From: Pseudomonadota bacterium
GTDB taxonomy: Bacteria > Pseudomonadota > Alphaproteobacteria > UBA828
Reading direction: 5' to 3'
DNA length: 64,000 nucleotides
NCBI GenBank assembly: GCA_027624955.1
Contig: JAQBTG010000016.1
Span: 1 to 64,000, forward strand
In this document: one piece after another, positions 55,836-64,000 of the stretch
Numbering within the stretch: the first letter of the stretch is position 1
How the letters are laid out: each line of letters starts with the position of its first letter
The notes under the pieces: model-generated
What the model was told of the DNA's origin: nothing
Databases searched by the model: none
What the model saw: only the letters and a program-made list of their open reading frames with translations
Made by a program: the position numbers and the translations under genes

Positions 55836-56411
55836 TCAAGATTCGGGAGTGGTGTCCGCCGCGAGATTGCGGCGTGCGATAATGTCGGCGAAGCAAGCGC
55901 GTCGGCCGCTCCCGGGAGATTGGGTTCTGCGGATTTCGTAATAGGTCACGCGCGATCGGTCGGGCGCCTCGTCTTCGGCGTAGAGATAAATGTCGAGCAC
56001 GCAATTGGCCGCTGTGTATTGCCAGACCTGAGCCGGTATTTCCGTCCGCAACAGGGAGGGTGGACCCAGTAGGTGGCTGACGGCGTGAGGTGCCAGACCC
56101 ATCAACTGATCCGGATCATCATTGATCGGCGCGATCGGCGCGACGGGGGTGAGCGGCACGGCCGGCGCCCGCGTGGTTTTCTGTTCCGGAGCAACGGGTG
56201 GCTCGAGAGCTTGCCCCGGCGCTGGCGGATCGAGCGCCGCGTTTGAAGACAGTGCTTCGGACGACGATTCCGCTGCTTTACTTGGTGGTTGGGAGTTGCT
56301 GTCGCGCGCCGTGCCGCCGGGCGCGCCGCACGCGGCGAGGACAAGCAAGCTCAGCGCAAGTGCTAACGTGCCCGCTCGAGCCGGCCGCATGCCGGTCGAG
56401 CGCCGTATCAT
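55836..56411 (-). CDS. Lipoprotein of unknown function
   Basis: A 191-residue lipoprotein. LALALSLLVLAACG ends in lipobox LAAC. A long Ser/Pro/Ala-rich linker (to about residue 95) leads to a C-terminal domain DPDQLMGLAPHAVSHLLGPPSLLRTE with a conserved-looking QVWQY and CVLDIYLY, reminiscent of BamE/SmpA-like outer-membrane proteins, but I would not name it. The ATG shares one base with the bactofilin stop (TGATG), so it is the third gene of the EI24-bactofilin unit. Confidence 0.8.
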   Translation of the reverse strand: MIRRSTGMRPARAGTLALALSLLVLAACGAPGGTARDSNSQPPSKAAESSSEALSSNAALDPPAPGQALEPPVAPEQKTTRAPAVPLTPVAPIAPINDDPDQLMGLAPHAVSHLLGPPSLLRTEIPAQVWQYTAANCVLDIYLYAEDEAPDRSRVTYYEIRRTQSPGSGRRACFADIIARRNLAADTTPES

Positions 56412-57043
56412 CAATCCGTTTCAGGCAAGAACGTTGGGTTTGGAAATGTGATTTCCTGGCTGCCATCGCCGATTAGTTGCGGGTCGGCCTCGCGGTTCTT
56501 ACCGTCCTGTTCGGCTTGGCCGTTTATCCGCCCGCCGCGCTCGACCTCTAATTGGCCATAGCGTACCTGACCTAGAACCAGGCCTGAAGCATGAATGGCG
56601 AGGCGGTTATGCACCGTCAATTCGCCCTCGAAAGTGCCGGCGATCTCGGCATTGTCGACCACCGCCGTGCCCCTAAAGACGCCGCCATAATCGATTTCGA
56701 GGTAGCGGGCGCTGTTCAGGTTGCCCTCGATCGTGCCTTCGATCACCAAGCGGTCGCAATCCGATATCTCCGCGCTGCTCAGGCTCATATCCCTGCCGAC
56801 TGTCAGGCGCCTGGAATCCGAGGCAAACTCTTGCGGTGCTTCAGACAGGACTTGCGGATGCGAGCCGATGATTCGATTTGGAACATCGGGATGGAATTGC
56901 ACGGCGCGACCGGCGCCGTCCACATTCATCGAATTACTGGACAGGCGTGAGATCACGTGGGGTTCGTCACTATTGCTGCCGGCCATGGACCTGCGGCCTC
57001 CTGGTTCGTTGCTTTTGCGGCGGAACATTTCTGTTTCCGTCAT
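56411..57043 (-). CDS. Bactofilin (polymer-forming cytoskeletal protein)
   Basis: A 210-residue protein. After about 75 N-terminal residues of low conservation comes the beta-helical bactofilin core, LTVGRDMSLSSAEISDCDRLVIEGTIEGNL through AIHASGLVLGQVRYGQLEVERGGRINGQA. Bactofilins form membrane-bound filaments that position envelope enzymes. I chose ATG 57043; the ORF to 57136 includes codons of the upstream EI24 gene in another frame. It lies five bases after that gene. Confidence 0.9.
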   Translation of the reverse strand: MTETEMFRRKSNEPGGRRSMAGSNSDEPHVISRLSSNSMNVDGAGRAVQFHPDVPNRIIGSHPQVLSEAPQEFASDSRRLTVGRDMSLSSAEISDCDRLVIEGTIEGNLNSARYLEIDYGGVFRGTAVVDNAEIAGTFEGELTVHNRLAIHASGLVLGQVRYGQLEVERGGRINGQAEQDGKNREADPQLIGDGSQEITFPNPTFLPETD

Positions 57044-57047
57044 TCGC

Positions 57048-57743
57048 TCACGATCGCGATTCGCTTCGTTTGCCGCCGCCGTCGCGCAAGCCGTGGAAGA
57101 TATGGACCATAAATGCAGTCGCCACGACCGGCGCAATTAAATTAACCAGCGGAATTGAGAATAATAATGCAATTACAATGCCTGCGACAAATAATTTGCT
57201 GCGGTGCTTGCGTCGCAATTTACGCACCGCCGCAAAATCCATGCGCCGCGGCGCGACAATTTCAAAAAACTCGCGCCCTAACAAGGCGCCGTTAACGATC
57301 AAATAGATAATCGGATATACGACCTGGACAACCGGAATCAACGCCAGCGGCAGTATAAGCAGGTTGAAAAAGGTCATCACCAGGGCGAGGCGAATGCCGG
57401 CAACCGCATATTGCCAAAATGTCGCCGGGTTGGGCCGCGGCAGGCGGGGATAATGGCGCGCCTCGACCGCGTCCGCGACTTGATCGACGAACATATAAAG
57501 AAACTCCGCCGCCAGGATCGGAAATAACATCCAGGCGACGAACGCTGCGGCGATGCCACCCAGCAAGGCCAACGCCCAATCAAACAAGAAGAAGCCGGAC
57601 ACTTCCCAGAGTGCAAACAGGGCGGCCGCGCCGGCGATCAACAGCGCGGAGACAGCCAATGTGAGCAAGATCGTCCACAGCATCGGTCGGCGGATACGCT
57701 TGTCGCCGAGTTGTTCGAACGCCAGGACCAGCGCTTCTATCAT
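57048..57743 (-). CDS. EI24/CysZ-family membrane protein
   Basis: A 231-residue inner-membrane protein with about four to six hydrophobic segments (LLTLAVSALLIAGAAALFALW, GGIAAAFVAWMLFPILAAEF) and the conserved NPATFWQYAVAGIRLALVM and LVNGALLGREFFEIVAPRR motifs. Some relatives (CysZ) import sulfate; whether this one does is unknown. First gene of the EI24-bactofilin-lipoprotein unit; divergent from the PfkB gene by 237 bases. Confidence 0.9.
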   Translation of the reverse strand: MIEALVLAFEQLGDKRIRRPMLWTILLTLAVSALLIAGAAALFALWEVSGFFLFDWALALLGGIAAAFVAWMLFPILAAEFLYMFVDQVADAVEARHYPRLPRPNPATFWQYAVAGIRLALVMTFFNLLILPLALIPVVQVVYPIIYLIVNGALLGREFFEIVAPRRMDFAAVRKLRRKHRSKLFVAGIVIALLFSIPLVNLIAPVVATAFMVHIFHGLRDGGGKRSESRS

Positions 57744-57980
57744 GATGCCATCTCCGGATTGCTACGGTGCGCCAAAGCGCATCCTCCCGTCCGCTCAAGG
57801 GCGGCTTGTATTGCGTTGCCACCGGCGCTGCAAGCTATGTCCGGCGCGTTACAGCACTCTTGTCCTGCGCAAGTCGTGCGCAATGTCGAATAGGTACGGG
57901 GTACTGGTGGATAGAAAGCACCAAGCCCCTTATAGTGCGGCCCGCAACAACCCCTGGCGCGGATGAATCGGAGAGAAAAT
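57744..57980. other. Divergent intergenic region EI24/PfkB
   Basis: About 237 bases with no supported gene; the promoters of both divergent units must lie here. No clear operator seen. Confidence 0.5.
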
Positions 57981-58985
57981 ATGACGCAACCCAGTATGGA
58001 TGTGGTCGGCATTGGCAATGCGATCGTCGATGTGATTGCCCACGCCGAGGATTCTTTTCTCGTCGATCACGCGCTGGCCAAGGGCACCATGACATTGATC
58101 GATGCCGTGCAGGCCGAGGCGTTGTACGGCGCGATGGGGGTGGGCGTTGAAGTATCGGGCGGCTCTGCCGCCAATACCATGGTCGGGCTGGCCTTGCTGG
58201 GCGGCGCGGCGGGTTATGTCGGCAAGATCAGTGAAGACACGCTGGGCGGTGTATTCGGCCACGATATTGGTGCAGCGGGCGTGCGCTTCGAGACCGCACC
58301 CTCGGTCGACAGCGCACCCACAGCGCGCTGCCTGATCCTTGTTACCGACGATGCGCAGCGCACCATGAACACCTATCTCGGAGCTTGTGTCGAACTTGGC
58401 CCCGACGACATCGACGAAGCGTTCATTGCCGCCGCCAAGATTACCTATATGGAAGGTTATCTCTGGGACCCGCCTGGCGCCAAGCAGGCCTTTCGTAAGG
58501 CGCAAGGAATCGCCGCAGCGCATGGCCGGCGGGTGGCTCTCAGCCTGTCTGACCCGTTTTGCGTCGAGCGTCATCGTGCAGAACTGCGCGAGTTGGTCGA
58601 GCATCATGTCGACATTCTGTTTGCCAACGAGGATGAGATCCTTTCGCTCTATCAGGTTGGAGATTTCGACGCCGCGCTTCAGCAAGTCAGCAAACATTGC
58701 GAAATCGCAGCGCTGACGCGGAGCGAGCATGGTTCGGTCGTGGTCGGACGCGGCGAAGTCCACGTCATTGGCGCGGCGCCTGTGGCGCGGGTGAAAGATA
58801 CCACTGGCGCTGGTGATCTCTATGCCGCCGGATTCCTCTACGGCATCACCCATGATTTCGATTTAGCGCGCTGCGGCCGGCTTGGCGCTTTGGCTGCGGC
58901 CGAAGTAATTTCTCATTTCGGCCCCAAGCCCGAATCGGATATTGCCCAACTCGTGGCCGCGAGCGGGCGCCCACCGGCCGTATAA
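57981..58985 (+). CDS. PfkB-family carbohydrate/adenosine kinase
   Basis: A 334-residue ribokinase-fold kinase. VVGIGNAIVDVIAHAE begins the domain, VSGGSAANTMVGLALLGG forms the substrate region, and the DTTGAGDLYAAGFLYG motif carries the catalytic Asp. The family includes adenosine kinase-like proteins conserved in this class; the substrate here is not shown. ATG 57981 has GGAGAG at good spacing; the ORF to 57963 is longer without support. Confidence 0.92.
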   Translation: MTQPSMDVVGIGNAIVDVIAHAEDSFLVDHALAKGTMTLIDAVQAEALYGAMGVGVEVSGGSAANTMVGLALLGGAAGYVGKISEDTLGGVFGHDIGAAGVRFETAPSVDSAPTARCLILVTDDAQRTMNTYLGACVELGPDDIDEAFIAAAKITYMEGYLWDPPGAKQAFRKAQGIAAAHGRRVALSLSDPFCVERHRAELRELVEHHVDILFANEDEILSLYQVGDFDAALQQVSKHCEIAALTRSEHGSVVVGRGEVHVIGAAPVARVKDTTGAGDLYAAGFLYGITHDFDLARCGRLGALAAAEVISHFGPKPESDIAQLVAASGRPPAV

Positions 58986-59075
58986 GGGCGCCGTAAATAC
59001 GTTTAATTTCAATGCTTTGCCATTTGTCATATCGTTGTATGACGGGGCGACGACGGATTTAGGGGGAGCGCAGGA

Positions 59076-60035
59076 ATGGGCCAGTTGGTGGACGGCGTTT
59101 GGCAAACTGAAACGCTTGAGGTGCGCTCAAAGGACGGCAGTTTCGTGCGCGCCGACACCCAGTTCCGCGATCAAATCACGGCCGACGGTGCGTCCGGCTT
59201 CAAGGCGGAGAAAGGGCGCTATCATCTCTATATCTCACTCGCCTGCCCTTGGGCCCACCGCACATTAATATATCGCCAACTCAAAGGCTTAGAAGACGCG
59301 ATCAGCGTCTCGGTCGTCGATCCATTCATGGCGGATCAGGGTTGGCAGTTTGGCGATAGTGAGGGCTGCATCGCCGATCCGCTGTTCGCCGCCGGCTACA
59401 TGTACGAAATCTATACCCAAGCGCGGAGCGATTATTCCGGCCGCGTTACGGTGCCGGTGTTGTGGGACAGGGAACGCGCCACAATCGTCAGCAATGAATC
59501 TTCCGAGATCATTCGCATGATGAACAGCGAATTCGCTGCGCTGACAGCCGAAACGCCTGATTACTGTCCACTTGAGCTACGAAGTGAAATAGATGCGGTC
59601 AATGACCGGGTCTATGCCGACATCAACAACGGCGTCTACCGCACCGGGTTTGCCGCTGCTCAGCGCGCCTATGAGCAAGCCTTTGATCAACTCTTTGCGG
59701 CGCTCGATTGGCTGGAAGAGAGATTGCGGACGCGGCGCTATCTATGCGGCGCACAATTGACCGAAGCGGATTGGCGGCTGTTTCCGACGCTGGTGCGTTT
59801 CGATCCTGTCTATTTCGGGCACTTCAAATGCAATCTCCGAAGAATCGCAGACTATCCGTGCCTTTCCAGTTACTTACGGGAGCTATACCAAATCCCGGGC
59901 ATCGCTGAGCTGTGCAATTTCCGTCACATCAAGGAACATTATTACCGCAGCCATGAGAGCCTCAATCCGACCCGCATCGTGCCGCGCGGACCCGAGATGT
60001 ACCTGAACCAGCCGCATGACAGGGACCAACTCTGA
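59076..60035 (+). CDS. Glutathionyl-hydroquinone reductase (Xi-class GST)
   Basis: A 319-residue protein of the YqjG/EcXi type that removes glutathione from glutathionyl-hydroquinones. The catalytic Cys is in SLACPWAHRTLIYRQLKGLE, followed by SVVDPFMADQGWQF, VPVLWDRERATIVSNESSEIIRMMN, and the C-terminal YCPLELRSEIDAVNDRVY helices. GGAGCGCAGGA precedes ATG 59076. The AmpG-like gene follows after 21 bases. Confidence 0.93.
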   Translation: MGQLVDGVWQTETLEVRSKDGSFVRADTQFRDQITADGASGFKAEKGRYHLYISLACPWAHRTLIYRQLKGLEDAISVSVVDPFMADQGWQFGDSEGCIADPLFAAGYMYEIYTQARSDYSGRVTVPVLWDRERATIVSNESSEIIRMMNSEFAALTAETPDYCPLELRSEIDAVNDRVYADINNGVYRTGFAAAQRAYEQAFDQLFAALDWLEERLRTRRYLCGAQLTEADWRLFPTLVRFDPVYFGHFKCNLRRIADYPCLSSYLRELYQIPGIAELCNFRHIKEHYYRSHESLNPTRIVPRGPEMYLNQPHDRDQL

Positions 60036-60056
60036 AGGCAACCCGGCGAGCATATC

Positions 60057-61469
60057 GTGACTAACGGCCGCTCTCCCGCCACGCCGCCAGGAGACGGGCT
60101 CGGCTCGGCTGCCGGGAAATCTTGGCGCGCCACACTTCTCAATTACCGGGACCGGCGCATCGCCGCGATCCTCTTTCTCGGTCTCTCGAGCGGCCTGCCG
60201 CTCGCTCTGGTGTTGGGTACGCTGGGCATATGGCTAGCACGCGAAGGCATCGACAAGACGACGGTCGGCCTGTTCTCTGCCGTGACCCTGCCCTACACAC
60301 TGAAATTCCTGTGGGCGCCGCTCCTCGACCGGGCGCCGTTTCCGCTGCTGACGCGCTGGCTCGGGCAGCGCCGCGGCTGGACGGTGGCCAGCCAAGTGGC
60401 GCTGATACCCGCGATTTGCGCCATGGCGCTCACCGATCCGGCGGCGAATCCGGCGCTGATGGCGGGTTTTGCGCTGCTTGTCTCGTTTTGCAGCGCTAGT
60501 CAGGATGTGGTGATCGACGCCTACCGAGTGGAGCTTCTCGAAGAGGAAAAGATTGGCGTCGGTGCCAGCACGGTGGTCTTGGGCTATCGTGTCGGCATGC
60601 TGGTTTCCGGAGCCGGCGCGCTTTATCTGGCCGAGGGGCTCGATTGGAGCGTGGTCTATTTTATTATGGCCGCGCTCATGCTCATCGGTGTCGCGACGAT
60701 CCTGCTGAGCCGCGAGCCAGTGCGTGGCATCGACATCGAGACCGAGCGCCGCGAGCGTCGGGTTGGTGAGTATTTGGCTAGCCGGCCCGAATTGACGGGA
60801 CGGCGGGCGGTGGTTCTTGCCTGGGCTTACGGCGCGGTGATCGGCCCCTTCGCCGATTTCACGACCCGCCCACTGTGGCTCGTCATTCTGCTGTTCATCG
60901 TCTTTTTCAAGCTCGGCGATTCCATGGCCGGTGTGATGACCGGTTATTTCATGGTCGAGCTCGGCTTCAGCAATGCTGAGATCGCCTACGTCGGCAAGAT
61001 TTTCGGCTTTGGCGCCACGATGGTGGGATTTGTTGCCGGTGGGTGGCTGATCGCTCAAATGGGCATGCTGTGGGCGCTATGGATTTGCGGCGGTTTGCAG
61101 ATGCTCTCCAATATGATGTTCGCCGTTCAGGCCATGGTCGGTCACGATACCGGCATGCTGGCCGCCGCGGTTGGGGTTGAGAATCTCGCCGGAGGCATGG
61201 GAACGGCGGCGCTTGTGGCCTATCTGTCGAGCCTGTGCAATCTCGCCTACACGGCGACGCAATATGCGCTGTTGAGCGCTATCGCGGCGCTTGGTCGCAC
61301 TTTTCTTGCCGCGCCAGCGGGGCGACTGGCCGAGATGCTGGATTGGGCGCCGTTTTTCCTGGTGACGACGCTCGCCGCATTGCCAGGATTGGCTTTGTTG
61401 CTGTGGTTGACGGTGGCGCACAGGCAGAGCGTGGCGCGGTCGGATGTGGATGCTCCTGAGACGCCTTAG
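60057..61469 (+). CDS. AmpG-like muropeptide permease (MFS)
   Basis: A 470-residue inner-membrane transporter with about 12 to 14 hydrophobic segments. LFLGLSSGLPLALVLGTLGIWLA and KFLWAPLLDR, then SASQDVVIDAYRVELLEEEK, match AmpG, which imports anhydro-muropeptides for cell-wall recycling. The GTG start is at 60057. Together with mltA at 24 kb it suggests muropeptide recycling. Confidence 0.92.
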   Translation: MTNGRSPATPPGDGLGSAAGKSWRATLLNYRDRRIAAILFLGLSSGLPLALVLGTLGIWLAREGIDKTTVGLFSAVTLPYTLKFLWAPLLDRAPFPLLTRWLGQRRGWTVASQVALIPAICAMALTDPAANPALMAGFALLVSFCSASQDVVIDAYRVELLEEEKIGVGASTVVLGYRVGMLVSGAGALYLAEGLDWSVVYFIMAALMLIGVATILLSREPVRGIDIETERRERRVGEYLASRPELTGRRAVVLAWAYGAVIGPFADFTTRPLWLVILLFIVFFKLGDSMAGVMTGYFMVELGFSNAEIAYVGKIFGFGATMVGFVAGGWLIAQMGMLWALWICGGLQMLSNMMFAVQAMVGHDTGMLAAAVGVENLAGGMGTAALVAYLSSLCNLAYTATQYALLSAIAALGRTFLAAPAGRLAEMLDWAPFFLVTTLAALPGLALLLWLTVAHRQSVARSDVDAPETP

Positions 61470-61520
61470 GCAACCGGCGACAGGCTGACAAACCGAAGCT
61501 TTTTGTATGGAAACAGTCGG

Positions 61521-62840
61521 TTACGGTTTATCCGGTCTGATCGCTTGTTTCAGCGCCAGCAGCATTTCATCTTCTTCGCTGACCACTGGTTTATCTTCAG
61601 CGGCTGGGGCGGCGGCCGTGACGGGGCTTGCATCGTCCAACGTTGGTTCACGCAGGTCGTCCGCAGTTATTGCTTGGGCGCTGTTCTGGGCGCCATCTTC
61701 GACCATATATTCGCTCGCCCAATCATCGTCGTCGAGCGACTTGGATTTGTCGACCGACTTGGCGTTGTCGACCGTCTTGGCGTCGGCTTTAGCGTTTGCC
61801 TGGTCTACCGAAGGATCGTCGGTTTCTGAATTGCCTTGCTTGCTAACCCAGCTGCTGTCGTCATCTCCGTCTTCTGCGCCGGACTCGTCCAATTCATCGG
61901 CCAAGCGCTGGCTGTTCTTAATCGCCCGCGCATTCAACGCATTGAAATCAAATTTGAGGCGCTCACTCTTTTCAGCGCCGCCCTGCTGTAGCGATTGGGC
62001 TTGTGACACCGGGCTATAGAGTTGCGGTTCACTCGCCCCGTCGCTCGCGGCAGACCCGTCTGGAGTGTCGTAAAACTGTGCCGCTGCTGGTGGTGGTGGC
62101 GCCTCTTGCGCGGCTCGTTGAGAAGTCGAAGACATGCGATTGCCAAGGGCGTTGACCGCATCTTCAAGCGGCGCAACGAAATTGCTGATGCTCTGCGCCG
62201 TGCGGACATTATTTCGGGTGAGCGCGGTTTCTAAACTTAGTGCTAAATCGGCGAGCCCGCGCGTTACAGCTATGATGCGCTCCTCGCCGCGTTCCGCTCT
62301 CTCGGCCACGCCATGCATCAAGGTAAGCAACGAATCTTCGCGTTTTTCAGCCGATTCCAGCCGCTCGACCAGCAATGTGAGGGCGCGCGAACGCTGCTCC
62401 ACTAGGCCGATCTGTTCGGCCATGACGCTCACTTCTCTGCCCTTATATTCAGCGCCTTCCATCCGCTCCACTAAAGAAATGATTGCGTCGTTGCGCGTCT
62501 CCGAGCGCTCGAAGCGTTCCGCCAAGGCAAGCAGTGCCTTGCCAAGTGGCGTATCGTCCTGTGCGGTTGAAGCTGGCAGTCCAGCCTGCCCATATTGCGA
62601 CTGGTCGCGGCGTGGGCCGGTGCCGAGTTCTTCGTTGGCGGCTTGGGTGAGCGCGTTGGTGACCCATTCGCCAATGGTCTCTCAGCGCCGTGCCGCGGCT
62701 TTGCTCGCCTTCGCGCGGGCTTCCCTCGAGACGCCTCTGACTGACCAGGGCGACGGCGCCTTGGCGCGCGCCTCGCCATTGCCGCTGTCGGGGCGGTTGT
62801 CAACCATCGCCCGGCCTGAATTTGCATGTCGTACAGCCAT
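61521..62840 (-). pseudogene. PodJ/SPOR-scaffold-like coiled-coil gene interrupted by one in-frame TGA
   Basis: From ATG 62840 (MAVRHANSG...) the frame reads 52 codons, including PWSVRGVSREARAKASKAAARR, to a TGA at 62682-62684, then continues in the same frame as ETIGEWVTNAL and on for 387 codons to 61521. The two parts together resemble the N-terminus of PodJ-like localisation factors (helix-turn motif RR-x-ETLGEWV) followed by a heptad-rich coiled coil (residues about 100-200) and an acidic Asp/Ser-rich tail. It is either a nonsense mutation, a sequencing error, or a gene restarted downstream (TTG 62525). CGA to TGA would be one transition. Other genes here use TGA as stop, so recoding is unlikely. 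Confidence 0.7.
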
Positions 62841-63182
62841 GCTGCGCCATATATGATGCCGAACGGAAATTTATCTCGTGTCTAACTCTGTAGCACATAC
62901 CACTAACAGACTGATCACACAAGTATATACATCGTTTTATTGTTTAGTTACAAGGTGCTATCAACCACCATTGCTAGTATGCGCGAGCTAAATGATCGCA
63001 AAATATGGTATTCCTTCTAAGGGGCGTTAAAACGCGCCGGTAGCACATTGCAAGCACGGCCAGCGCTCAAACGGCGACATTCAGCTTGTAGGACATTATG
63101 TACTACAAGCAATATGTACTACAAGCAATTGGCGATTCCTTGATCGCCGCGTGAGAGCTTGTACCGACCTAACCAAAATTTG
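62841..63182. other. AT-rich gap between PodJ-like gene and phoB
   Basis: About 340 bases, AT-rich, no gene. It holds an 8-bp inverted repeat (GCTTGTAG 63084-63091 / CTACAAGC 63103-63110), a 16-bp tandem repeat and the small hairpin CCTAAC(63168-63173)/GTTAGG(63182-63187) at the phoB stop, possibly a weak terminator for phoB. Confidence 0.7.
63098..63129. repeat. 16-bp perfect tandem repeat downstream of phoB
   Basis: ATGTACTACAAGCAAT occurs twice with no gap. The CTACAAGC in its first copy pairs with GCTTGTAG at 63084-63091. Confidence 0.9.
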
Positions 63183-63872
63183 TTAGGCGTGCTCGTCCAA
63201 CGCGTATCCAGCGGCGCGCACGGTCCTGATAATATCCTGTTTTCCGCCGGCGTTTAGTGTTCTGCGTAGGCGCCGGACATGGACATCGACCGTTCTCGAT
63301 TCAAGATATATTTCCCGCCCCCACACGGCATCGAGCAATTGCTCACGGCTGAAGACGCGGCCGGGATGCTCCATGAAGTGGCGCAGGAGGCGAAATTCTG
63401 TCGGGGCCAAACGAATTGGGTCGCCGCCGCGTGTCACCCGGTATTTAGCGAGGTCCATGGTCACGTCGGCGAACTGAATGATCTCGGCTTCAAAAGCGGG
63501 GCGCAGCCGGCGCAGCACGGCGCGCACCCGCGCCACCAATTCGCTCGGTGAGAACGGCTTGACGATATAATCGTCGGCGCCGTAATCGAGACCGCGCACC
63601 CGGTCGCTTTCCTCGCCACGCGCTGTCAGCATGATGATCGGCAGATTCTGCGTCTGAGTTGCGCGGCGAATGCGGCGGCAAACTTCGATGCCGGAAATCC
63701 GCGGCATCATCCAGTCTAGAATAACGAGATCCGGGCAGCGCTCGGCGATCATCGTCATCGCCTCCTCGCCGTTCACCGCCTCGCCGACTTCGAAGCCGCC
63801 GCGTTCAAGATTGTAGCGCACCAAAGTCAGCAGATCGGCCTCATCGTCGACCACAAGCACATATGGTTTCAC
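63183..63872 (-). CDS. phoB: PhoB, phosphate regulon response regulator
   Basis: A 229-residue OmpR/PhoB-family response regulator. The receiver domain begins YVLVVDDEADLL and has the phospho-acceptor Asp in VILDWMMPRISG; TARGEE and KPF follow. The C-terminal winged helix has PTEFRLLRHFMEHPGRVFSREQLLDAVWG and DVHVRRLRRTL. GTG 63872 is the start. It is 12 bases after the phoU stop, the usual pst/pho order, and would activate phosphate-starvation genes after PhoR phosphorylation (not in window). Confidence 0.94.
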   Translation of the reverse strand: MKPYVLVVDDEADLLTLVRYNLERGGFEVGEAVNGEEAMTMIAERCPDLVILDWMMPRISGIEVCRRIRRATQTQNLPIIMLTARGEESDRVRGLDYGADDYIVKPFSPSELVARVRAVLRRLRPAFEAEIIQFADVTMDLAKYRVTRGGDPIRLAPTEFRLLRHFMEHPGRVFSREQLLDAVWGREIYLESRTVDVHVRRLRRTLNAGGKQDIIRTVRAAGYALDEHA

Positions 63873-63889
63873 GGGTTCACGGGTTCACG
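63870..63889. repeat. 8-bp repeats between phoU and phoB
   Basis: On the minus strand GTGAACCC recurs with period 8 (GTGAACCC, GTGAACCC, then GTGAAACC), starting at the phoU stop codon and ending at the phoB GTG start. Confidence 0.75.
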
Positions 63890-64000
63890 GCTTTACGGCC
63901 TCATCGCCGGCACGATCCGGCGCCGTTGCGAACGGCGTCGTATCGCCCTTGGGGCGCGCCTCGCTGAGTGGCTTGCCGGTCACGAGAAAGGTGATGGTCT
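63885..64000 (-). CDS. phoU: PhoU, phosphate signalling protein (C-terminal fragment)
   Basis: The last 38 codons read ...TITFLVTGKPLSEARPKGD, then a Thr/Ala/Pro-rich tail ending KP and TGA at 63885. The VTGKPL segment and position directly before phoB on the same strand match the end of PhoU, which damps PhoR activity through the Pst transporter. The rest lies beyond the window. Confidence 0.8.
   Translation of the reverse strand, partial: TITFLVTGKPLSEARPKGDTTPFATAPDRAGDEAVKP

Noticed and set aside
62682-62684. TGA as a selenocysteine or tryptophan codon
   Set aside because: Many neighbouring genes end in TGA, there is no SECIS-like hairpin I could see, and no selenoprotein family matches.
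1-64000. CRISPR array, transposase, integrase, tRNA or rRNA
   Set aside because: I saw no repeat-spacer pattern, no DDE or recombinase motifs, and no tRNA or rRNA-like stretch.

Overview
This is about 64 kb of chromosome from an alphaproteobacterium, most like a member of Rhodospirillales in the broad sense (moderately high GC by eye, dense co-directional genes with ATGA/GTGA stop-start overlaps). Almost everything is core genome. I saw no rRNA, tRNA, CRISPR, transposase or phage genes. The lineage call rests on gene order: ppsR / hemE-hemH-hemJ / rho, the parA-rsmG-mnmG-mnmE block, hslVU next to a his operon, and rph/hrcA-grpE with dnaK-dnaJ are typical of this class.

Layout. 1-5.6 kb (minus): partial parA, rsmG, mnmG, mnmE (chromosome partitioning and tRNA/rRNA modification) with two perfect parS sites, then a coupled DUF6489 / [2Fe-2S] ferredoxin-like pair. 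5.7-12.7 kb (plus): a YyaL-type thioredoxin-domain protein, ogt, a dienelactone hydrolase, a ComM-like AAA protein, and an aldehyde ferredoxin oxidoreductase followed by a MoaD/ThiS-like gene. 12.9-17.5 kb (minus): hisB-DUF2628-hisH-GNAT-hisA-hisF-hisE-HIT. 17.7-19.6 kb (plus): hslVU. 19.6-25.5 kb (minus): timA-mltA-lutABC-smr-DUF1232. 25.7-26.9 kb (plus): fxsA, secB. 26.9-29.7 kb (minus): maf-aroE-coaE-dnaQ. 29.9-30.9 kb: an unrecognised gene. 30.9-31.8 kb: ppsR.

The 449-base gap between ppsR and hemE (31762-32210) is the best candidate for the replication origin. It lies in the ppsR(RP001)/hemE/hemH/hemJ(RP883) cluster known to mark alphaproteobacterial origins, and it contains an exact TTATACACA DnaA box, AT-rich direct repeats and several inverted repeats. 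The parS sites lie about 30 kb away.

Right of the origin: hemE-hemH-hemJ, rho and an EamA permease (plus); an esterase/arylformamidase-like gene, quinone reductase, gshB, SirB1/TPR, BON lipoprotein, yraN, rsmI (minus); an LpoA/LppC-like lipoprotein (plus); rph-rdgB-hemW (minus); hrcA-grpE, dnaK-dnaJ and dapB (plus, heat shock and lysine synthesis); DUF2244, a Sel1-repeat/S1 protease, nth, a bactofilin/EI24/lipoprotein operon, a PfkB kinase, a glutathionyl-hydroquinone reductase, an AmpG-like permease, a PodJ-like coiled-coil gene broken by one in-frame TGA, phoB, and the last codons of phoU.

The features most worth a second look are the origin region, the parS pair, the interrupted PodJ-like gene (61521-62840), the unrecognised gene beside the origin with its duplicated upstream motif, the lutABC block inside the timA-mltA-smr neighbourhood, the AOR-MoaD pair, a 9-bp GC stem-loop between dnaK and dnaJ, and several short tandem duplications. 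I did not find a convincing entirely new multi-gene system.
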